Assembly (NCBI RefSeq): GCF_034047335.1
Contig: NZ_CP139137.1
Location: forward strand, 1,240,001 to 1,304,000
Source: Chryseobacterium sp. JJR-5R
GTDB lineage: Bacteria; Bacteroidota; Bacteroidia; Flavobacteriales; Weeksellaceae
DNA: 64,000 bases
Direction: 5' to 3'
Shown: piece after piece, positions 1 to 9,687 of the stretch
Position numbering within the stretch: the first letter of the stretch is position 1
How the letters are laid out: every line of letters starts with the position of its first letter
Position numbers and translations under genes: made by a program
Notes under the pieces: model-generated
Seen by the model: only the letters and a program-made list of their open reading frames with translations
Database searches by the model: none
What the model was told of the DNA's origin: nothing

Positions 1-1
1 A

Positions 2-3000
2 TTTGTAGACAAAAAGCTGACACCGTGCCCGACCAGAAAATTCGAGAATGCCCTGATCGGTGTAATGAACAGCGACGGGACGCAGGGTGTCTCTCCGGCC
101 GGAAGAAATACAGGCGTATGGCAGGCTTCACAGGAGGGATGGAGATTCAACCCGGTTGGAAATGTAATCCAGCCGCAGGTGACGTGGACGAATTCTGCAG
201 GACAGACTGTAGCATCCGGGATCCAGGCCACGGTATGCCCCGCTCAGAATGAAGTATATACAGCCAATGTGAAATTCAATATCTGCGGAAACAGTGATCT
301 TACGTTCACGGATGATTTTCCGGTGACTTTTGATCCTACCTATCCCGCAGCAAAAAATTACACGCAGAATTTCTGTGGCAATACGGCGGTAAACCTTGCT
401 CTGAACAGTTTCCAGGCTAACCTGACGACCCAGAACCCGGCTAATTTTACCTTCAGTTTTCATACCAGCCTGCAGGATGCACAGAACAATGCCAATCCGT
501 TACCGAACAGTTTTGCGCTGACAGCGAATGCAGTCCTGTATGTGAGAATCCAGAACCCGGGTGTGCCGACATGTTATCGCGTAGCAGTACTAACCTTAAA
601 TCTTTTGAGCAAAAGCCTCCTTAAAAATACCGTGGAGCTATGCGATACCAATAATAACGGAACAGAAGCGAACTATAATCTGAGTTTACTGAATGCAGAA
701 CTTTTTGCACCGGGAACCACCGGCATTTCCTATTACGCAAGCCAGTCCGATGCCCAGAATAATGTCAATGCCCTTACCACTGCGAATATTAATACGGGAA
801 CACAGCTTTGGGTAAGGCTCCAGGAGGCAAACTGTACCTATGTTCTAGGACCTGTCCAGTTCCAGTTCAGGCCAGGGGTAAATATGAATTCGCCCATCAG
901 CTTTACGTATTCCATTTGTGATATCAATGCCGATAACCAGGAGCCTTTTGATTACCCGTTAACCATAGGCCCGCTGGTTTCCACGCAGCCGGGAGCTGTT
1001 TTTTCGGCCTACAATACCTATGATGAAGCATTTTCCGGCTCAGGTTCGGTGTTAAACAATATTAAAGAAGGGATCTATACCATTTATGTAAGGGTTCAGA
1101 TTCCGAACGGCTGTTTTGCCGTAGCAACCGTGAATATGAATGTGACATTCAATAAAATTCTGGCCAACGAGAAAAATGAATACCTGTGCTTTAACGGCAC
1201 GGATGATGTCAGCATTAATTTAAATACACTTTCCGCGGGTATGCTGGTTTTCCCGGCTACAGTTCCGGTAACGGAATTTTATGCTACCTATCCGGCCGCC
1301 GGCCTGGGCTTGGACCCGATCAGCCCGAACCAGACCATCACCACCAACGGTAATTTTGTAACCCAGACTTATTTTGTACGGTTTGAAATTGCGGAGGACT
1401 GTTATACGATCCGGCCGATTACCGTTAACCTGGTACATCCGGTAGCGGTTCAGAATAATTTTATGGTTTGTGATTTCAATAATAACAATTCCGAAAACGT
1501 AACCTTATCTCAGTTTTCGTCAGCCATTGCCGGAAACCAGAATGCCGGCATCACGTACTACCTGACTTCTGCAGATGCAGCAGCTGGAAGCAATCCGGTA
1601 ACGGCCGTAACACTCACCGGGACGCAGCAGATTTTCGTAAAGATCAATTCCTACAACTGCCAGCAGGTCTATCCTGTTACTTTAGGATTAACTTCAACGC
1701 CGGCAGTAAATTCCCCGGTAACGATCACGCTGAACAATATCTGTGACAATAACAATGACAATACTGAAATATATAATCTTACCCAGGTGCAGCCTCAGAT
1801 TTATACAGGTTCCAATGTAAGTTTTACGTATTATCTCAATTACAATGCAGCCACCCATACTTTTTCTGACCAGATTACGGACCCGACCCAGTTTGTGGTT
1901 TCGGCGGGAAGTGCAACCGTGTATGTAAAGGTTAAATTTAATAACGGCGAATGTTTTTCAGCAGCACAGGTTAACATCCAGATGACGTTTTTACCGCCGG
2001 TGGTCCTGAACAGCGCTACACTCAACACCTGTGATGAAGATTTCAATTTGAATGAAACTTTTCAGCTGAATAATGCGGTTTCCCAACTGTTTATTCCTTC
2101 CCAGAACACCTATCCGCTGTCAAATATGACAATTTCATATTACAATACGGCAGCAGAAGCTAATGCAGGGAACCCGGCCAGTCAGATCGGAACAACGGTT
2201 ACGACAAACATTTCTTCCGTTCAGGTATGGGCAAGGTTCCAGTCCAATACAACAGGATGTTATTCGGTAGCCCCCATCCAGCTGAATACCTATTTCCCTC
2301 CGAAGGCCATCAATTCCACCATTACGGTGTGTGATGAAAACCTGGACGGAAGCTATGAGGCAAACCTTCTGAATTTTACCAATCTGATGGTGGACATCCA
2401 GAATCCGGCCAACACATTTACCTTTTACCTGTCTCAGCAGGATGCCCAGAACGGGGTGAATCCTATTGCCAACCCGGCTAATTTTACAGTCAATCCGTTC
2501 CCAGCTCAGATCTGGGTAAAAGTACAGAATATTCCGGGCTGTGATGACATCGCTGAAGTAAGTTTCATATTAGGAAATAAAGTAACATTACAGAACGGCG
2601 GGCCTTTCCAGCTTGCGGTATGCGATACGGCAAATGACGGAACTGAAAATGTGAATTTAACCCAGTTTCAGACCCAGATCTATTCCGGTGCCACTGCTAC
2701 GTTCACTTATTATCCGTCTTTAGCGGATCTGAACGCAGGGACTAATGCTATTGCCGCTCCTTCAAATTTTACCTATAACCAAACTACTGGTTCAAATACC
2801 GTGTATGTGAAAATAAGCGTTCCTGGCCTCTGCCCGAATGTAGCTGAGATTAAGCTGTCACTGAAACCTACGCCTGTATTTGATATTCCGACGCTGTATT
2901 TCTGTCCGGAAGGCTCACTGGATTATACCGTAAATATCGAAGGCTATACGATTACAAATTATGTCTGGACCAATCCTTCAGGACAAGTGGTTTCTACAAC

Positions 3001-3574
3001 TGACACCATTACAGGAATTAAGGTTGTCGGAACCTACACACTTACGGTAACAGCAGACAACGGATGCTCTTATACGGATACTTTTGAGATAAAGCATTAT
3101 GATGTTCCTGTCATCCAGAACCTTGAATTTAACGGAAATAATGCTGTAGTGTATGCAACCGGTTTACAGACGATTCTGTATTCTATTGATGGAATTACCT
3201 GGCAGGCAACCAATACGTTTTATAATTTACCGACGGGAATCACCACGTTTTATGTAAAATATGCAGAGAGCGACTGTATTGTAAAGCAGCAGGGCGTGGT
3301 ACTGGATATCAAAAATGCCATTACCCCGAACGGAGACGGCATGAACGACCATTGGATTGTGAAGAATCTTCAGGTTTTCGGTGGAAAGATGTCCAATGTT
3401 AAAATATTCGACCGTTATCAGATGCTTGTCTTCGAACAAAGTTCAGGCACTCAATTTTTCTGGGACGGAACCATTAAAGGCAGGGCAATCCCCACTTCAA
3501 GTTACTGGTATGTGATCACACTTCCGGACGGAAGATCGTTTACAGGCTGGATATTGGTTAAAAACAATAATTAA
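2..3574 (+). CDS. Giant repeat surface protein with type B T9SS sorting domain (5' truncated)
   Basis: The frame is open from base 2, so the protein begins upstream of the window; the first in-frame ATG (65) is internal. The visible part, about 1,190 residues, is a chain of roughly ten degenerate units of 90-110 residues. Most units begin with a CDxNxDG-like segment, continue through an FTYYxSxxDAxxGxNP segment and close with a VKVxxxxxC strand. The last 85 residues start at NAITPNGDGMNDHW and match the gliding motility-associated C-terminal domain (type B T9SS signal), so the protein is probably exported by T9SS and held at or released from the surface. The Asp/Asn-rich units suggest beta-sandwich repeats that may bind calcium, which is inference. 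The gene ends just before a strong terminator. The family is clear; the ligand is unknown. Confidence 0.9.
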   Translation, partial: FVDKKLTPCPTRKFENALIGVMNSDGTQGVSPAGRNTGVWQASQEGWRFNPVGNVIQPQVTWTNSAGQTVASGIQATVCPAQNEVYTANVKFNICGNSDLTFTDDFPVTFDPTYPAAKNYTQNFCGNTAVNLALNSFQANLTTQNPANFTFSFHTSLQDAQNNANPLPNSFALTANAVLYVRIQNPGVPTCYRVAVLTLNLLSKSLLKNTVELCDTNNNGTEANYNLSLLNAELFAPGTTGISYYASQSDAQNNVNALTTANINTGTQLWVRLQEANCTYVLGPVQFQFRPGVNMNSPISFTYSICDINADNQEPFDYPLTIGPLVSTQPGAVFSAYNTYDEAFSGSGSVLNNIKEGIYTIYVRVQIPNGCFAVATVNMNVTFNKILANEKNEYLCFNGTDDVSINLNTLSAGMLVFPATVPVTEFYATYPAAGLGLDPISPNQTITTNGNFVTQTYFVRFEIAEDCYTIRPITVNLVHPVAVQNNFMVCDFNNNNSENVTLSQFSSAIAGNQNAGITYYLTSADAAAGSNPVTAVTLTGTQQIFVKINSYNCQQVYPVTLGLTSTPAVNSPVTITLNNICDNNNDNTEIYNLTQVQPQIYTGSNVSFTYYLNYNAATHTFSDQITDPTQFVVSAGSATVYVKVKFNNGECFSAAQVNIQMTFLPPVVLNSATLNTCDEDFNLNETFQLNNAVSQLFIPSQNTYPLSNMTISYYNTAAEANAGNPASQIGTTVTTNISSVQVWARFQSNTTGCYSVAPIQLNTYFPPKAINSTITVCDENLDGSYEANLLNFTNLMVDIQNPANTFTFYLSQQDAQNGVNPIANPANFTVNPFPAQIWVKVQNIPGCDDIAEVSFILGNKVTLQNGGPFQLAVCDTANDGTENVNLTQFQTQIYSGATATFTYYPSLADLNAGTNAIAAPSNFTYNQTTGSNTVYVKISVPGLCPNVAEIKLSLKPTPVFDIPTLYFCPEGSLDYTVNIEGYTITNYVWTNPSGQVVSTTDTITGIKVVGTYTLTVTADNGCSYTDTFEIKHYDVPVIQNLEFNGNNAVVYATGLQTILYSIDGITWQATNTFYNLPTGITTFYVKYAESDCIVKQQGVVLDIKNAITPNGDGMNDHWIVKNLQVFGGKMSNVKIFDRYQMLVFEQSSGTQFFWDGTIKGRAIPTSSYWYVITLPDGRSFTGWILVKNNN

Positions 3575-3587
3575 TCCCAAACTTATC

Positions 3588-3620
3588 ACCTCACAGGCTT
3601 TGATGCTTGTGAGGTTTTTA
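3588..3620 (+). terminator. Intrinsic terminator after the type B T9SS gene
   Basis: A perfect 8-bp stem (ACCTCACA at 3588-3595, TGTGAGGT at 3608-3615) with a 12-nt loop is followed by a T run. It lies 13 bases after the stop codon. Confidence 0.8.
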
Positions 3621-4129
3621 TTATCATTCATATTAATCCGGATTCTCTGATTTCCGGTCTTACAGATATTAGTCAGTCATCTGTCTTCGCAGACTTGGAT
3701 CTGCCAATGATCATTGCTTTCATTATTATTGAATGTATAACCTGTTGATTTAAATGTGATTTTACCTTTAAAAGTATTTCATTGAAGGTGTTTAAAATTT
3801 AGTTCTTAACTTTATAATGGACTTATCTTAAATCTTAATCTATTCTCGTAAGGTTCGATGATTATGCAGATTTTTACACAATTAACTTTAATCAATTAAA
3901 AATCATTTTCAAGAACAGATCGGTGCAAACTTTTGAGACACTTAAAAAGGCGGATCGTATAAAACCGTTTCCTTTTCTTTTTCGTATATAATAATAAGCA
4001 GGACAGTAACTGATATTCTATCGTGATGATAGACAGCATCATTATAAAGCACTTAACATTTAGAGCGAAATTTGCATCTAAATAATAGTTGAAAAAATCA
4101 GTTTCAGCTTCTGTATTTTAAGATTATAA
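3621..4129. other. AT-rich intergenic region without a visible gene
   Basis: About 510 bases lie between the terminator and the MsrA-MsrB gene. I see no credible reading frame, no RNA fold I can name and no exact TANNTTTG box. The msrAB promoter should be in the last 150 bases. Confidence 0.5.
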
Positions 4130-5251
4130 ATGAAAATGAATAATAAGATAAAAATGAAGAACATATTGGTATTTTTCGGAATGATTCTGGGAATAGCTGT
4201 TTTTGCCACAGGATGCGGAGATTCAAAAAAAATGAAGGCAGCAGGCAATACAAAAGAAAATGAGAACGTTATGGATAACAAAAATGTAAAGGAAATTTAT
4301 TTTGCAGGAGGGTGTTTCTGGGGAACAGAGCATTTTTTCCAGCAGGTTCGCGGAGTCGTAGGAACAGAAGTAGGATATGCCAATGGGAATACTAAAAACC
4401 CGACGTATGAAGAAGTGGTAAGCCATACGACAGGCTTTGCAGAAACGGTAAAAGTAAAATATGACCCGGAGCAGGTTGATGTAAAGCTGCTGATTGATCT
4501 ATATTTTAAGACAATCGATCCTACCAGTATTGACAAGCAGGGAAATGACAGAGGAAACCAGTACAGGACGGGAATTTATACAAGTGATAAAGAGACCCAG
4601 GCTATCGTAAAATCTGAAGTTGAAAAACTGGCTAAAAATTACAGTAAGCCTGTTGTAGTGGAAACGGTTGCTTTGAAAAATTTTTATAAAGCAGAAGACT
4701 ATCACCAGGATTATCTGGACAAAAATCCGGGCGGATACTGCCATATTGAACCGGGACTTTTTGAAATGGCAAGAAACGCAAACCCGCTTCCGAAAAAAGA
4801 AACAAAATACCAGAAGCAGGATAAAAAGGTGTTAAAAGAAAAACTGACTTCGGAACAGTATAATGTAACCCAGGAAAACGGTACTGAAATGCCTTTTAAA
4901 AACGAATACTGGGATGAAACCCGTGAAGGGATTTACGTGGACATTACTACGGGAGAGCCGTTATTTATTTCTACCGACAAATTTGAATCCGGATGCGGAT
5001 GGCCAAGCTTCTCCAAGCCGATTACCAAAAAACTGGTGGAAGAAAAATTAGACAGGACGGCAGGAATGACCAGGGTTGAGGTAAGAAGCAAAACCGGGGA
5101 CGCCCATTTAGGTCACGTTTTCAATGACGGACCTGAGGAAAAAGGAGGGCTCAGATACTGTATTAACAGTGCTTCGCTTAAATTTGTACCTAAAGCAGAA
5201 ATGAAAGCAAAAGGATACGGAGAATATATTGCTCTGTTGGATAAAAAATAA
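4130..5251 (+). CDS. msrAB: Peptide methionine sulfoxide reductase MsrA-MsrB fusion, lipoprotein
   Basis: The 373-residue protein joins two methionine sulfoxide reductases: MsrA (S-form) at about residues 53-215 and MsrB (R-form) at about 230-365. The MsrA motif GCFWGTEH carries the catalytic Cys62. The MsrB part shows GCGWPSF and [11 protein letters not shown] with catalytic Cys344; the CxxC pairs that bind zinc in some MsrB proteins are not seen. A hydrophobic N-terminus ends in FATGC, a lipobox with Cys29, so the enzyme is probably a lipoprotein that repairs oxidised methionine in envelope proteins. ATG codons at 4130, 4136 and 4154 are all compatible with the signal peptide; the first is used. 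It is a single-gene unit with its own terminator. Confidence 0.93.
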   Translation: MKMNNKIKMKNILVFFGMILGIAVFATGCGDSKKMKAAGNTKENENVMDNKNVKEIYFAGGCFWGTEHFFQQVRGVVGTEVGYANGNTKNPTYEEVVSHTTGFAETVKVKYDPEQVDVKLLIDLYFKTIDPTSIDKQGNDRGNQYRTGIYTSDKETQAIVKSEVEKLAKNYSKPVVVETVALKNFYKAEDYHQDYLDKNPGGYCHIEPGLFEMARNANPLPKKETKYQKQDKKVLKEKLTSEQYNVTQENGTEMPFKNEYWDETREGIYVDITTGEPLFISTDKFESGCGWPSFSKPITKKLVEEKLDRTAGMTRVEVRSKTGDAHLGHVFNDGPEEKGGLRYCINSASLKFVPKAEMKAKGYGEYIALLDKK

Positions 5252-5288
5252 TATTATAGTGTTTAAGTGAAAGTGTGAGTGATTGAAG

Positions 5289-5313
5289 GACTGCCTTAGG
5301 GCAGTCTTTTTTT
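5289..5313 (+). terminator. Intrinsic terminator after msrAB
   Basis: GACTGCC (5289-5295) pairs with GGCAGTC (5300-5306), followed by a run of T. Confidence 0.8.
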
Positions 5314-5377
5314 ATAACTATTGTTGATCATTCAATACGGGAAAATGTGGTAGAAATGGAAGTATTTCTGTTTCAGA

Positions 5378-6041
5378 TTATTGCAGTTGAAATCTTTCTT
5401 TAATGCTTAACATGGAGATATTTAAAAATAAAAGGAATCCGAAAATAATAAATAAAGCACCTTTTGGAAGTTTGGAAATATTTTCAAGAAGTATTTGATA
5501 ATACTGTTCATGTAATACATCAGAAATCCTATCCATGAAAGTTGGCTTTACATAAGTATAAATTACATCATCACAAAAAAGACATTCAGATTTTTCTTCT
5601 GTAACATCAGAATCTTTATAATTTAAAATAGCAAAAAAATTTCCTGTTTTTTCTAAATCGAAAGCATAAGTTTCCTGTTTTGTAATGGCCATATCATTGG
5701 TTAAAGACACAAAATCTCCGTAAGGTATTTTTTTTATCTAAAATGAATTCGAGTCCTGTATTTTTTTCATTTCTATTTTGAAGCGCCTTTACCTCGGAAA
5801 CATATAATGCTGAATTTTTCTTTGCCTGTGCGGGATTAACTTTTATCTTCTTATATTTCCGGTTTCTGAAAGGTTCAAAAGTCTGATTCATATTACTTTG
5901 ATCCTTTGTAAATTTTGCGGGAAGTCCAATATCAATGACATTATAGGTTGTTGTGTCAATATATGGATTGATATAATACCAGAATAAAACAGGAATCAGT
6001 AAGGCACTGATCATTCCCGGAACATAAAATATTTTTTTCAC
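5378..6041 (-). pseudogene. Two-TM hypothetical protein, frameshifted at an A8 tract
   Basis: Two minus-strand frames, 6041 to 5694 and 5710 to 5378, form one protein if one base is removed from the 8-base A tract (T8 on the plus strand, 5728-5735). The joined product would be about 220 residues: an N-terminal membrane helix after KKIFYVPGMISALL, a soluble domain crossing the frameshift smoothly (LDKKIPYGDFVSL), then a C-terminal helix and the tail SIKERFQLQ. I place the start at the GTG at 6041, because the longer frame to a TTG at 6128 runs through the terminator of the upstream ABC operon. I do not recognise a named family. The shift could be a real mutation, a phase-variable tract or a sequencing error. 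Confidence 0.7.
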
Positions 6042-6093
6042 AGATATTATTTTTCGTAAAAATAATGAAAAATTCGATCCGTTTTTTTCTGTA

Positions 6094-6125
6094 CAAAAAA
6101 AGTGATCCGGAAGCCGGACCACTTT
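6094..6125 (-). terminator. Intrinsic terminator of the ABC transporter operon
   Basis: On the minus strand a 12-bp stem (arms 6114-6125 and 6099-6110, one G-T pair, 3-nt loop) is followed by a T run. It lies about 60 bases past the permease stop codon. Confidence 0.8.
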
Positions 6126-6186
6126 CAAAAAACAATCTTCAAATATGAAGGTAATATTTAAATTTTTTTAATCTTATTGAGAATAA

Positions 6187-7032
6187 TTACCAGTCTCTTT
6201 TTCTTAGAATAAAGTAGGATCCGAAGATAAAAATTCCGCACCATACCAGGCAGGCGATCATGCTTTCCGTAGGGTAGTGGAATTCATATTTCATTCCCAT
6301 CATTTTGGCCATATTCAGCCTCATCATCGGATTCGGAATCAGGCTTGACATGCTTTCCAGCGGTAAAAGATGGGTAATAAAAAAATCATTCTGCAATACA
6401 TCATTTCTCTGAGGGCCCTGCATTCCTTTTACTTTGGTAAATACTTCCACCGCCGTTAAAATTCCTTCAACAATCCAGAATACAAACAGGGCAAGAAAAA
6501 CAAATACCGATTTTCTCAGGAGGATGGAAAGAAACATCAGGAAGCAGAAAAACGTAAACAGTTTTACAAAGTAATTCCCGATGAAGAAGATTTCACTGAA
6601 AACCGTTTCCGAGTCGGTTGTTTTAGAATATTGATATCCCAGAAACATGGTGATGGCAAACACCACTACTGTTGAAACAATGGTAAAAACAGCAATGGTC
6701 AGCAATTTGGAGCTGATGAATTCCTTCCTGCTCAGCCCGTCAATGGTATTCTGCTTGAACATCCGGTTGCTGAATTCCTGGCAGATGGAAAAAACAATGA
6801 TCAGCCCCAGGAATATTTTCAGAAGAGCAACAATCCAGGTCGTGAAATTCCATATTTCCGGGAAATTATAAATGCCCTGTTCTTTCAGGTTGATGGTTCC
6901 CCCGAAAAGATCAAAATCCACCAGTCCGATGAAAAGCAGTGCAATAAGAATCGCAAAATACAATGCTGTAAAAATCTTGAATGGCCGGTAATTCAGATTT
7001 TTATAATATTCCAGTTTTAATAGTTTCGTCAT
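6187..7032 (-). CDS. ABC-2 type transporter permease
   Basis: The 281-residue membrane protein has about six hydrophobic helices: one near residues 20-40, one near 65-85, a pair around 110-180, one around 180-195 and one at the C-terminus before the tail LRKRDW. This is the topology of ABC-2 family exporter permeases. Its ATG lies two bases past the stop of the ATPase gene, so the two are one transcription unit, and they presumably form a half-transporter that dimerises in the inner membrane. The substrate cannot be told from sequence; relatives export antibiotics, peptides or lipids, or act in gliding and maturation processes. A terminator follows. Confidence 0.87.
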   Translation of the reverse strand: MTKLLKLEYYKNLNYRPFKIFTALYFAILIALLFIGLVDFDLFGGTINLKEQGIYNFPEIWNFTTWIVALLKIFLGLIIVFSICQEFSNRMFKQNTIDGLSRKEFISSKLLTIAVFTIVSTVVVFAITMFLGYQYSKTTDSETVFSEIFFIGNYFVKLFTFFCFLMFLSILLRKSVFVFLALFVFWIVEGILTAVEVFTKVKGMQGPQRNDVLQNDFFITHLLPLESMSSLIPNPMMRLNMAKMMGMKYEFHYPTESMIACLVWCGIFIFGSYFILRKRDW

Positions 7033-7034
7033 GA

Positions 7035-7937
7035 TTATTTTGTGTTTTTTACAAGTTCAAGGAATTGGGATTCTAAAGACATTTTTTTCTTGGTTAAATG
7101 AGAGAGGAAAATCCCTTTTTCAGCCAGTTTCTGATTCAGGTTGGACGCTGAGATGGACGCATCGTCACGGATCTGGGCTTTCAGCAGATCGCCTTCCTGT
7201 TTTACTGCGGTGAACCAATGGAGTTCTTCCAGTACACTCATTAATAAGGTATTATTGTCTGCTCTTAATTCAAAAAAGCCATTATTGGCGGTCATTTCAT
7301 CAACCCGGCCGCAATAGAGGGAATTGCCTTCCTTTAGAACAATTACATGGCTGCATATCTTTTCAATTTCATCCAGCAGGTGGCTCGCAATGATGATCGT
7401 AATGCCCTGTTTTGCAATATTGCTGATGATTTCACGGATCTGAATGATTCCTTCCGGATCAAGCCCGTTCGTAGGTTCGTCCAGAATCATCACTTCAGGA
7501 TTATTGAGCATGGCAGAAGCAATGGCAAGACGCTGTTTCATCCCCAGGGAAAACGTTTTGAAGGTATCTTTTTTCCGTTCCAGAAGGCCTACCGTCTGCA
7601 GGACTTCATCAATCCTCTGCTGAGGTGTTTCCTTGATTTCCGCTACAATCTTCAGGTTGGTTTCTGCGCTCAGGTAAGGGTAAAAGTTCGGTTGTTCAAT
7701 AATGGCCCCGATTTTTTTTAAAGTATCAGGGTCAGTTCCTTTTTTCCCGAACCAGTACCATTCGCCGCTGGTGGGGTTAATGGTAGAAAGCAGCATTCCG
7801 AATGTAGTGGATTTCCCGCTCCCGTTCGGGCCGAGGAGTCCGTAAACATTGCCCCGCTCCACATCAAAGGAGATGTTGTTGACTACGGTTCTCTTGAATT
7901 TTTTAGTCAGGTTCTTGACAGATAAAATTTTTTCCAT
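7035..7937 (-). CDS. ABC transporter ATP-binding protein
   Basis: The 300-residue ATPase drives the permease encoded directly downstream. Walker A is GPNGSGKST (about residues 36-44), the signature is FSLGMKQR (about 130), Walker B is VMILDEPTNGLD (about 150-161) and the switch histidine sits in ASHLLDEIEK. The C-terminal 90 residues resemble the accessory domain of the CcmA/bacitracin-exporter type of ABC-2 ATPases. It is the first gene of a two-gene operon. The fold and role are certain; the cargo is unknown. Confidence 0.92.
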   Translation of the reverse strand: MEKILSVKNLTKKFKRTVVNNISFDVERGNVYGLLGPNGSGKSTTFGMLLSTINPTSGEWYWFGKKGTDPDTLKKIGAIIEQPNFYPYLSAETNLKIVAEIKETPQQRIDEVLQTVGLLERKKDTFKTFSLGMKQRLAIASAMLNNPEVMILDEPTNGLDPEGIIQIREIISNIAKQGITIIIASHLLDEIEKICSHVIVLKEGNSLYCGRVDEMTANNGFFELRADNNTLLMSVLEELHWFTAVKQEGDLLKAQIRDDASISASNLNQKLAEKGIFLSHLTKKKMSLESQFLELVKNTK

Positions 7938-8184
7938 GTAATTTGTTTTACTCTATAATAGTCTCTGCTGCAAGTAAATTGTTACAAAATTGATTAATAA
8001 ATACTTTCCGCGACATGATCTGTCTTCAAAATAGATATGTTTAAACGAAGTCCGTTGCATGTAATGCTGTACGCTGAAAACCGCATGATAAAGGCACCCA
8101 TATGCGTTTATTGTATGCGGAACAACAGAAAAACCGCTCCTGATTTCTCAGAAATCATTATATTTATACCATTAACAGGTTATT

Positions 8185-9540
8185 ATGAAATTGATTCAAC
8201 TGGCTGAAGAACTTCATGTTTCTGCCGAAGCTATAAAACAGTTTATCCAGGATTTTGATCTTGAGCTGGGCGAATGCATCAGTACCAATTTTGAAGTAAA
8301 GGAAGATTTTGAAAAATTTGCCCGCGAAAACATAGCGTTTTTAAGGCGTTATGAAAAAGATCTCGGTAAAGAAAAAACAGCAGGACAGATTGCGGATAAG
8401 ATCAACCAGCCAAAAGAGAAAGTTGAACAAGCTATCAAAGAAACCGACCCGAATATTTTTGATAACGGGTTTTTCAAGTCATCGGTCTCCAGCTACGGCA
8501 TTGATAATAAACTCGGCGGGAATTATCAGTTTGTATACAACTATTTCGGACATACCACCAGCCTTCATAAAAGGGATTTTATCGGCTACCGGGATTTGTT
8601 TTTCTACATTTCCGGTGTTCTGGAGCCCTTTATCAATCCGCAGCAGATCAAAGATTGGGGAATCAACAGGCCGGCAGGGATTGTCCTGTACGGGCCTCCG
8701 GGAAGTGGTAAGATTTTCTGGGCAAAGAAGATCGCGGAAATCATCGGCTATCATTTTAAAGAGGTAAAAAAACACTACCTGGGCACTTCTTTTGTGGACG
8801 GGAACCAGACTGATTTTAATGATTTTATGGCAACGGTGATGCAAGACGACAGGGTATTGCTGTTTCTTACGGATTTCGATGAGATCATGATGGCCAGAAA
8901 AGCTGATAAAAATATAGCTTCATGCCATCTGGAAACCCGGGAAGTCATCCTGCATTATATTTCAAAATTTGAGCAGGAAGATATTCTGATGGTTGGTTCC
9001 GCCACTTCTGTCTCGGATATTGATGAAGAAATAATAGCGCCAGGAAGATTTGATGTCATGGTTCCCGTATTTCCTCCCAATCTTGCGGAACGGTCTGAGA
9101 TTATCCTGTATGCCATGACCAAAAACCTGGAGAAAGATTCCCTGCTGTATAAAATTCTAAAAAACAACAAAGCGGACCGAATTCCTTTCTGGCATGACGT
9201 TTCATCTAAAATGAAAGTATTCAGCAATACCATGCTGATTGATTTTACACAAAGCCTCAAAAAACGCATCAAGCATCAGTACTATAAAACCAGGAATGAA
9301 AGCCTGAAGATTGATCAGTTGCTTTTAGATGCTGCGCTGAGAGATGCCGCCGGAAAACTGACGAGTGAATACCTGGACCAGATTGCCGTTTTCCTAAGAA
9401 ATGTAGCCGCCCATAATGCGGACCAGTTCCAGTACAGGATGCACAGCCTGAAAACCGAGCTGGATTCCTACAAAGCGGTGGAAGAACCAAGAAGGATTAT
9501 CGGGTTCCATCATCATGGTGAAGATAAAAGTGAGCAATAA
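8185..9540 (+). CDS. AAA family ATPase with N-terminal IF2N-like domain and atypical Walker A
   Basis: The 451-residue protein starts with a segment resembling the small N-terminal domain of initiation factor IF-2 (LIQLAEELHVSAEAIKQFI, residues 3-21), followed by a charged linker and a classical AAA module. Walker A is GPPGSGKI (170-177), so the usual Thr/Ser after the lysine, which helps hold magnesium, is isoleucine. Walker B is LLFLTDFDE with Asp232-Glu233. The sensor 1 position reads SATS instead of the common ATN. The arginine-finger motif PGRFD (Arg288) is present. A helical C-terminal region follows. It may be a remodelling ATPase with weakened or unusual nucleotide chemistry; substrate and partners are unknown. 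It stands alone upstream of prfB, with about 150 bases between them. Confidence 0.8.
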   Translation: MKLIQLAEELHVSAEAIKQFIQDFDLELGECISTNFEVKEDFEKFARENIAFLRRYEKDLGKEKTAGQIADKINQPKEKVEQAIKETDPNIFDNGFFKSSVSSYGIDNKLGGNYQFVYNYFGHTTSLHKRDFIGYRDLFFYISGVLEPFINPQQIKDWGINRPAGIVLYGPPGSGKIFWAKKIAEIIGYHFKEVKKHYLGTSFVDGNQTDFNDFMATVMQDDRVLLFLTDFDEIMMARKADKNIASCHLETREVILHYISKFEQEDILMVGSATSVSDIDEEIIAPGRFDVMVPVFPPNLAERSEIILYAMTKNLEKDSLLYKILKNNKADRIPFWHDVSSKMKVFSNTMLIDFTQSLKKRIKHQYYKTRNESLKIDQLLLDAALRDAAGKLTSEYLDQIAVFLRNVAAHNADQFQYRMHSLKTELDSYKAVEEPRRIIGFHHHGEDKSEQ

Positions 9541-9663
9541 TAAATTCCGTAGAATCCGCTTGTTGTTTAATTATTACTGACACAAGTAAGGCTTCACAGG
9601 AAATAACTGATCATTCACCGTTCACAAGGAATAGGTAATCTCCGGTTATAAAACAAATATCCG

Positions 9664-9671
9664 TATTTTTG
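9664..9671 (+). promoter_or_regulatory. Candidate -7 box (TATTTTTG) upstream of prfB
   Basis: The octamer matches the Bacteroidota -7 consensus TANNTTTG and lies 16 bases before the GTG start of prfB. I see no TTG at the -33 spacing, so support is partial. Confidence 0.4.
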
Positions 9672-9687
9672 CAAAAAATAAACATTC

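Noticed and set aside
5694-6128. The longer start (TTG at 6128) for the frameshifted membrane protein
   Set aside because: The added residues read through the terminator hairpin of the ABC operon; the GTG at 6041 gives a clean membrane-protein N-terminus.
8041-8140. Short inverted CCGCAT/ATGCGG words upstream of the AAA ATPase gene
   Set aside because: Six-base arms more than 25 bases apart are expected by chance and no regulator match is apparent.
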